A DNA stretch of 64,000 nt from Apium graveolens (Eukaryota; Streptophyta; Magnoliopsida; Apiales; Apiaceae). A program made the position numbers and the translations under genes. Shown one piece after another: positions 58,049-64,000 of this stretch. Each line of letters opens with the position of its first letter. Position 1 is the first letter of the stretch. Where the stretch lies: positions 21,463,262-21,527,261 of the forward strand of contig NC_133652.1 of assembly GCF_009905375.1 (NCBI RefSeq). Reading direction: 5' to 3'. The notes below the pieces were generated by a model that was not told the origin of the DNA, did not search any database, and saw nothing but the letters and a program-made list of their open reading frames with translations.

Positions 58049-60760
58049 TATGTCTAATAGAATAATAAGCATAAATTCCGGTTAACTTGATGATAACAAA
58101 ACACCCAATTAAAAATAATACGATAAACACTAGATAAATTGCAAAAAGCTTCAATTAAAGATTGAACAAAAAAGGTAAAGAATGTTTCCATGTCATTTTC
58201 AAGGTGCTCCTCTAGACTGAGTTGATTATTTCTTTTTCCTTGAATCCCTTGTCCTCATTTCCAGCTTCTCATTGTTCTCCTCGATCTGGTGTTGGAGTTT
58301 TCTATAAAATTCAACTTCATTTTCATTGTTGATATACATCATCTCCTGCATTTCCTTGAGTGTATCATTACTTGATATTTGTAGCTAGTCTTCAAGTCTA
58401 AAAAATCTTTTGAAAATTTTTTCATCTCTAAACTCCATTATCCAATAGGGTCTCAAATGCACTATATCACCAGTGTATGAGATAGTCAAAACTCTAGGTA
58501 GCGTATTTGGATATCTTTAGCTTTATCTGATTTGGATGATCTTGCTGAGTACTTATGATTTGGCCACTTTGGTGAATCCAAAATATTTCTTCAGCAGAGA
58601 ACACCTTCACTAAGACATTGTAGCCTTCATTGAGAATTTTGTAGAGAGGCCATGTAATCTCCCTGCCTCCCTTGTATCTGAACACCAACCTTTCTGGCAA
58701 CTTGTAGGAAGCATCAATTGCCCTAACTTCATCCAGGTAAAGATTGATATCTGAAAATTCTTTGATGTCACATATAAAGAGTTGATCCTCCTTGTTTATT
58801 GCAGGCTTAGGCTTGGAGATGGATATGAATTGAGGTGGGTTAGACTTAATTCCTACTTTGTTCCTTCTTTGGTTTCTCTTCTTTGTGGGCAGTGGTATTT
58901 TTAGATCAGGAATTGGTAAACTATCTCAATATATAGGCTCATCATTTGGTATTATGGGTTCACCATGAAAATTGACACCTGGATGAACCTTGGATTCAAC
59001 TGTCTCCACAGTGGGCACAATTGGTTGACTTGAGTGATAGATTGAGATGGTTCACTTTCTTTTCTGTAGCACTACTTGGTCTTTTTGCTTTGACCTTTAC
59101 CATGTTCCCTTTAGCCCACTCTGGCTTTGGTTATTCTTCATTCAATTGCTTCTCTCTTTCAGTTTTGGTAACAAGCTTCTCACTTTTCTGTTGAGCTTCT
59201 TTGGCAGCCTGCTTTTTTTAGATTTTAATCTTAGCTTATATTCCTTTTTGGCTTCTCCAAACTGGGGATGACCCATCATCATACAGATCAAATTCCCATG
59301 TATGTAGATTATTGCCATCCTTTTCTTTGGTATGGGGTCTTTGGTAGTTTTAAAGCTTGCAATTGATTTACTCAACAACTTTATTTCATCATATTTAGGA
59401 GGTGAATAGGCTTGGTCCATTGAGTTTTTACTTGAGAATTTGGAGGAATGATTTTTAGGCTTCAAAACCACAATGGACTGTTGTTGCGTTTCATAGAAGT
59501 TTGTCCCCTTTCACAATTCCCTAGCTTCATTTCTTCCAAAATAATTGGTTTCAACTGTGTGGAATGCCTCACAAATTTTGCTTGAATAGTAGTTGAACCA
59601 AATACTTGTGCAATCTTTTCATCAATATGTTTCTTCCGTTCTTTCAACTTGAGCTCAGTAGCTGCAAGATTTATGAGATCAATACTATCCAAGACTTGTG
59701 GCTTTGAGATAGTAATAGATGGAACTAATACTTTACTGACTTGAATATGCACATCCTTCTCCCCCTTTTTATTATTACAAGGAAAACAGGAGTTGAAGTT
59801 TGAGCAGCCACCAGCTGTTGAAGTAGTTGACTTTTTTTGTCTTGGCATTCCAGTATCTTGGCCACAGAGTATTCAACTCTAGATAATCTTGTAGTGAGGG
59901 CCTCAACCTTCCTTGACAAATCTCCTTTTTTTCTCAACTTTAGTTTTACTTCCCTCGTTGTTGCTTTTGGAAGTTTTTCTTCAATCCGCTCATATAAACT
60001 TTTCTTAACTGCCTCAATTGTGTTTTTCATATCATCCACATCTTGAGTCTGTTTAAGATTTTGAATTTTATGCAGCTGTAGAGACTCAAGATGGGCTTCA
60101 AGTAGAGCTTTAGTGTTGGCATTTGTAGTGGCTTGAATGGCTGACCGAGTTTGGTTGATTAATTCGAACATGGTGGAAGTGAAGTGATGGTAGCTGCATT
60201 CCTTACTGAGCATCCATTCTGGAATTTGAGTAGAAGAACTAGGGCCTTCATCTCACCCTAAGTTCCTTCCAGCTTCATCACCAAAACTTTCACCATCACT
60301 CTCAGCATCATCATATTCAAAACTGTCACCAGCTGTATGAGATAGAGAGTAAAAACATCCTTAGCCCTTTACATTGATATTGTTGTGTGTACTAGATTAA
60401 GTGCCCTATCAGCCTCCTCATTACCCTGAGCAACCAATTGTTGATAGGTTGTAATAGGGTGAGTAAATGTCTCAGCATCCAAAGAAATAGAATTTATAAC
60501 AACTTGATATTCTTGCTGAGATAGTCTCTCTTTCTACTTCTTGTTGTGCAAAGGAATATTTAAATAGAATTCATCATCGCCATATGGAAAAAGCAACGGA
60601 TACTGAAGCTGCATAAAATGCTTGCAAGTCTCAAAACTCTCTTAAGAAACATCTATTTTATTTGAACAACAATATCTCAGAATGGGCATGTCTCATCACT
60701 ATCGCCGACAATCGATGCAGCAACCTCATTTGAAGGACCAACTGTGTCGGGTCTTCCAGG
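58049..60760 (-). pseudogene. Copia D accessory ORF, C-terminal remnant
   Basis: Minus-strand pieces in several frames occupy the place where A and B have the end of the long accessory ORF. A coiled coil (59725-60213, LESLQLHKIQNLKQTQDVDD ... LTTRLSRVEYSVAKILECQD) is followed by a NKKGEK segment, comparable to KKGEK in A and B. Further pieces lie at 59462-59848 and 59142-59471, and one at 58494-58700 resembles the C-terminal domain. Stops and frameshifts are frequent. The rest of D (pol, gag, 5' LTR) is absent. Confidence 0.6.
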
Positions 60761-60889
60761 AGCTGATTTAGATGAAACCAACAAAAGGCTGAGCTCATCG
60801 GTTTCATCTCTTCTATATATAATAAGATAACATGATGATAATATTCATGAGATTAAAAAGTCTCATTGAAATAACTAATTTACCCATGT

Positions 60890-60970
60890 ACTTTAAATTG
60901 TTGAGAGGAATTGAACTTGAGTCTTTACATTCAGAAGCACATCACTTTACCACTCCACCACACTGTTACT
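60890..60970 (-). other. tRNA-like sequence, possible SINE head
   Basis: On the minus strand TGGTGGAGTGGTAAAGTG (A-box-like) is followed about 25 bp later by GTTCAATTCC (B-box-like), the arrangement of an internal pol III promoter. The AT-rich sequence downstream has no clear end. It may be a decayed tRNA-derived SINE. Confidence 0.35.
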
Positions 60971-63900
60971 TAAGTTTTTTATCATACACATAATATGTGA
61001 GTGTCGTAAATAGCGACAACTTATTTAACTTTAAACATGATTACTAAAATATTTGTAGAGTTAGTTTTGAACAATTGAATTTGAGATATAAAGTTAAGCA
61101 TAGTACATAACGGATCATTCCCTCATTTATTAAACATTTTTAATTTGAAAAGTATGTCTCATACATTTTTAATATATATTTTTTAATAAAAAATAAATTG
61201 TACATATAATTTATTTTTTTATATGTTTAAAAGAGATACACTTATATAAATAATATATGCATGTGCTACATATTTAGATAAGTTATGATTAGCGTATTTC
61301 GATTTATTTCGAATTTAAAAATAGAACTTAACCCATTTTTCAAAAAATACTCGAAATTTGACTAAATGACATGTCCGTAGATACCACGTCACAACTTAGA
61401 TTTAAATTAAGAGTTTGACTAGAAAATCTTACCAACAAAGAAAAGTTTTGTGATATCTTATGTTGGTAAAAATTAATATCTTTGAGATCTTTATAGAATC
61501 AAGTCAATTGATAATTTGTATCAAAATTACTAGCTTCAAAATCAGAATTTACCCATCTTGAAAAAATACTCGAAATTTGACTACATGACCGAGCCGAAAA
61601 TACATCATCACTATCTAGGTTTAATAAATTTAAATTACGAACTCGACGAGAATATCTTACCAATAAGGATAAATTTTATAATACCTTATATTAATAAAAA
61701 TTAATAATTTGAGTTCTTTATACGATCAAGTAAATTGATATTATGTATCAAAATTACTAACTGGCTGTTTTTACATTATTACATCTGGAACTTGACCCAA
61801 TATTTAAATATATTCAAAATTTGATATGAGAAGTCACAAGTTCCGTTAAAACTACGAAGATATACTAAATCAATTTATTTATTAATGTTTCACTTTAAAA
61901 AAAATTAGGTTTAAAATATTATTCAATGATGGTGAATGTGCTCCCAAAGTTCTATATTTTTTCATTCTCTTTAGAAAAAATTAAACTACAACTATAAAGT
62001 AAAAATAATAATTTTCATTAACATGTTATTTGAAACATGGTAAGATATTTGATGCTTCTTCATAAAAAAAATAGTTTATTTATTGTATTATTTAATTAAA
62101 GATATATTTATATTCAAATATTTGTGAGATAAATTCTAAATTTTATATTATTCAGTTTGATATGGTTATTATAAGTAATCCAAAATCTTAACTTTATATT
62201 ACAATCCAATCTAATGGTTCAGGTTTTATGTTTTTAATAATTTAAAAACTAAAATAATAAACTAAAGATATAAACTTGTGTTATGTTGTTATATCATTAA
62301 TGTCCAACAAGTTGAATACTTACGTGTTTAACAACGTGAATACGTATGTTCTTCAAACTAATCATGTTCTATAAAATTATATGTTCAAATTGTCAAATGT
62401 ATGAGATTTGCAAGATGTTTATTAAAATAGTGATATTTGTAGAACATGATTCACATTATAATACGTTTTACAAAACTTTTTATACTATTTTACTTGCAGA
62501 ACATATATGGACTCCCATACTCAACTAAAATAATGACTCAATAGAACTTAACTCATATATACTATATATATGAAACTTGAAAAATTATAGAATTCAATAA
62601 TTTGAAAAAAAAATTAAAATTAGCAACAATAAATTTACAAAAAAAAAATTAGTGTTGGAAAATATTGTACAACTATTTGGAGTTATTTGAAAAAAGGTTA
62701 AATTATAATGTATTGTACTATTTAATTTAATCCATGTTATGCTATCTAAATAAAAAAATTAATATTAGTCGATATTTTGAAAAGGATCAACAAGTTCAAC
62801 TAATAGCTAAAAAAAAATTCATCAACTACAAAATATTGTTAATTTTAGAAAAATAATATACATATATCAAGTTACTATAAAAAGAAATATTAGAATCATA
62901 ATGAAAGAACTTCAAATGATTTGAATGATGATATTAGTAACATTATTTCAGATTCTTGAAAAAAACTTATGAATATCATTACTTAGTCTTTACGATATAT
63001 GAATTATTTTTACGTCACATCCATGACTGATGCTATGTTGAGTAAAAATTGATATTGTTTGATTGTCAGTGCTACTACGACTACGACATATAAATAATTG
63101 TAATTTATTTATTAGATAATTATAATTTTTGAATAATCATAAATACATGTTATTTGAGTAATTTACTTAATAATAGTTAGATATATACACGACCAAGATA
63201 TTTAGCATATAAATAAACGAGACCAACATAATTTACTCAACAAATATAATAAATAATAATTTACATACATACACACATGTGACTTTATCTTTACCAATAT
63301 TAAAAGATTCATTTTAATGGTGTATTTCAGAGTTATTGATATATATACTAGAAGAAAATAATAAAAGTCTTTATGTTCTTGAAAATAAGACAGATCAATT
63401 AAATTTAAGTTTTTTTCAATGCGTTAAATACTAATAGATTATGTCAATTTTAATTATGAATTGACAATTATCTGACATCTTATAAAATTAACTTTATATA
63501 ATAGAGCTGATTAAAAAGCTAAGTACACGGTCGAGATCAACTTTAGTTAATGAATTAAGACATTAGCAATGATATTAAAAAAATATAGTTAATATAATAA
63601 TAAAAATAAATTATAATGTCAAATTTACATATATATATATATTCAAAATTATTTATTTAATTAACTTAAAAATGTTTTAAATTTAAATTAATATTTAATA
63701 ATATAAATTATATATTTAGAAATATAAATATTATTAAAATACATCCGATTTTTATTCCCAATAATCATTCCGATTAATCCCCGATTTACTCATTAATCCT
63801 TATAAGGTCATGTTACCGATCTTCCCCGATTACTGATTTCTGTAACAATGATGGTGTACACAAAAAAATCTAGAAAGTGACATGTGCCTTACACAGTTTA

Positions 63901-64000
63901 TTATGCTAGTTAATATAAATGATCACGTGCATAGCGGAAACCTTCTGCCATTTAATATTCTCATCAAACATGTTAAGGAGACCTTGAACAATCTCGGATC
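60971..64000. other. AT-rich intergenic region
   Basis: No gene is supported. A tandem repeat lies at 61321-61830 (listed separately). Elsewhere there are only A/T runs, short ORFs without family features, and a CCGATT-rich patch at about 63740-63840. Confidence 0.5.
61321..61830. repeat. 219-bp tandem repeat, about 2.3 copies
   Basis: The anchor AAAAAATACTCGAAATTTGAC occurs at about 61342 and 61561. Other shared words such as ATCTTACCAA and TGTATCAAAATTACTA keep the same spacing. A third, diverged partial copy begins near 61780. Confidence 0.8.

Noticed and set aside
59142..60213. A separate host coiled-coil gene
   Set aside because: It lies directly behind an LTR with polypurine tract and resembles the end of the copia accessory ORF.

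Overview
This window is repeat-dense nuclear DNA of a flowering plant. It holds several retrotransposons, many of them nested, plus DNA transposons and AT-rich filler. I see no intact single-copy gene and no clear tRNA or rRNA gene. The SIRE-type copia proteins, the Tat-lineage gypsy element and the plant mobile domain (PMD) gene point to an asterid eudicot. Apiaceae is my best guess, but this rests on a remembered resemblance of the copia proteins and was not tested.

Region by region: (1) 1-8018 is a minus-strand Ty3/gypsy element of the Tat type (gag, protease, RT, RNase H, second RNase H, integrase). Its 5' LTR is at 6862-8018 and its 3' LTR lies outside the window. (2) 8350-8862 is a hAT-type MITE with an exact 8-bp target duplication, followed by AT-rich degenerate repeats. 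(3) About 9480-32115 looks like one very large Mutator-like element (MULE). It carries a decayed MULE transposase (10370-12323) and a multi-exon PMD gene (exons from 31423 down to 13448). (4) 14944-28519 is a 13.6-kb SIRE-type copia element, 'A', with a 5-bp target duplication (ACCAT). It lies inside the third exon of the PMD gene. (5) 32621-37774 is a long chromovirus-type solo LTR with a second solo LTR nested in it (34696-36168, target duplication ATTGG). (6) 38010-39441 holds two small Helitrons back to back, and 40204-40331 a near-perfect 53-bp hairpin. (7) 41390-60760 is a stack of copia elements. A plus-strand gag fragment 'E' is cut by the LTR of 'D'. D's LTR is cut by 'C' (42058-57178, target duplication CTTAC). 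C's 3' LTR is cut by 'B' (43404-51138). One large deletion then removed the 5' half of B and most of C's pol. (8) 60780-64000 is AT-rich DNA with a 219-bp tandem repeat and a tRNA-like SINE candidate.

The most interesting material is the accessory module of copia A and B, about 6 kb downstream of pol. It has a short ORF of about 82-91 aa and a long ORF of about 1,236 aa, both in the pol direction. Both copies keep a TATA-like motif upstream of the short ORF, with a perfect 18-bp palindrome beyond it, and a second TATA-like motif upstream of the long ORF. This suggests internally promoted accessory genes. The second main find is the PMD gene held between the MULE ends. Most visible coding lesions are stop codons explainable by C-to-T or G-to-A change, often at tryptophan codons, as expected for methylated, silenced repeats.
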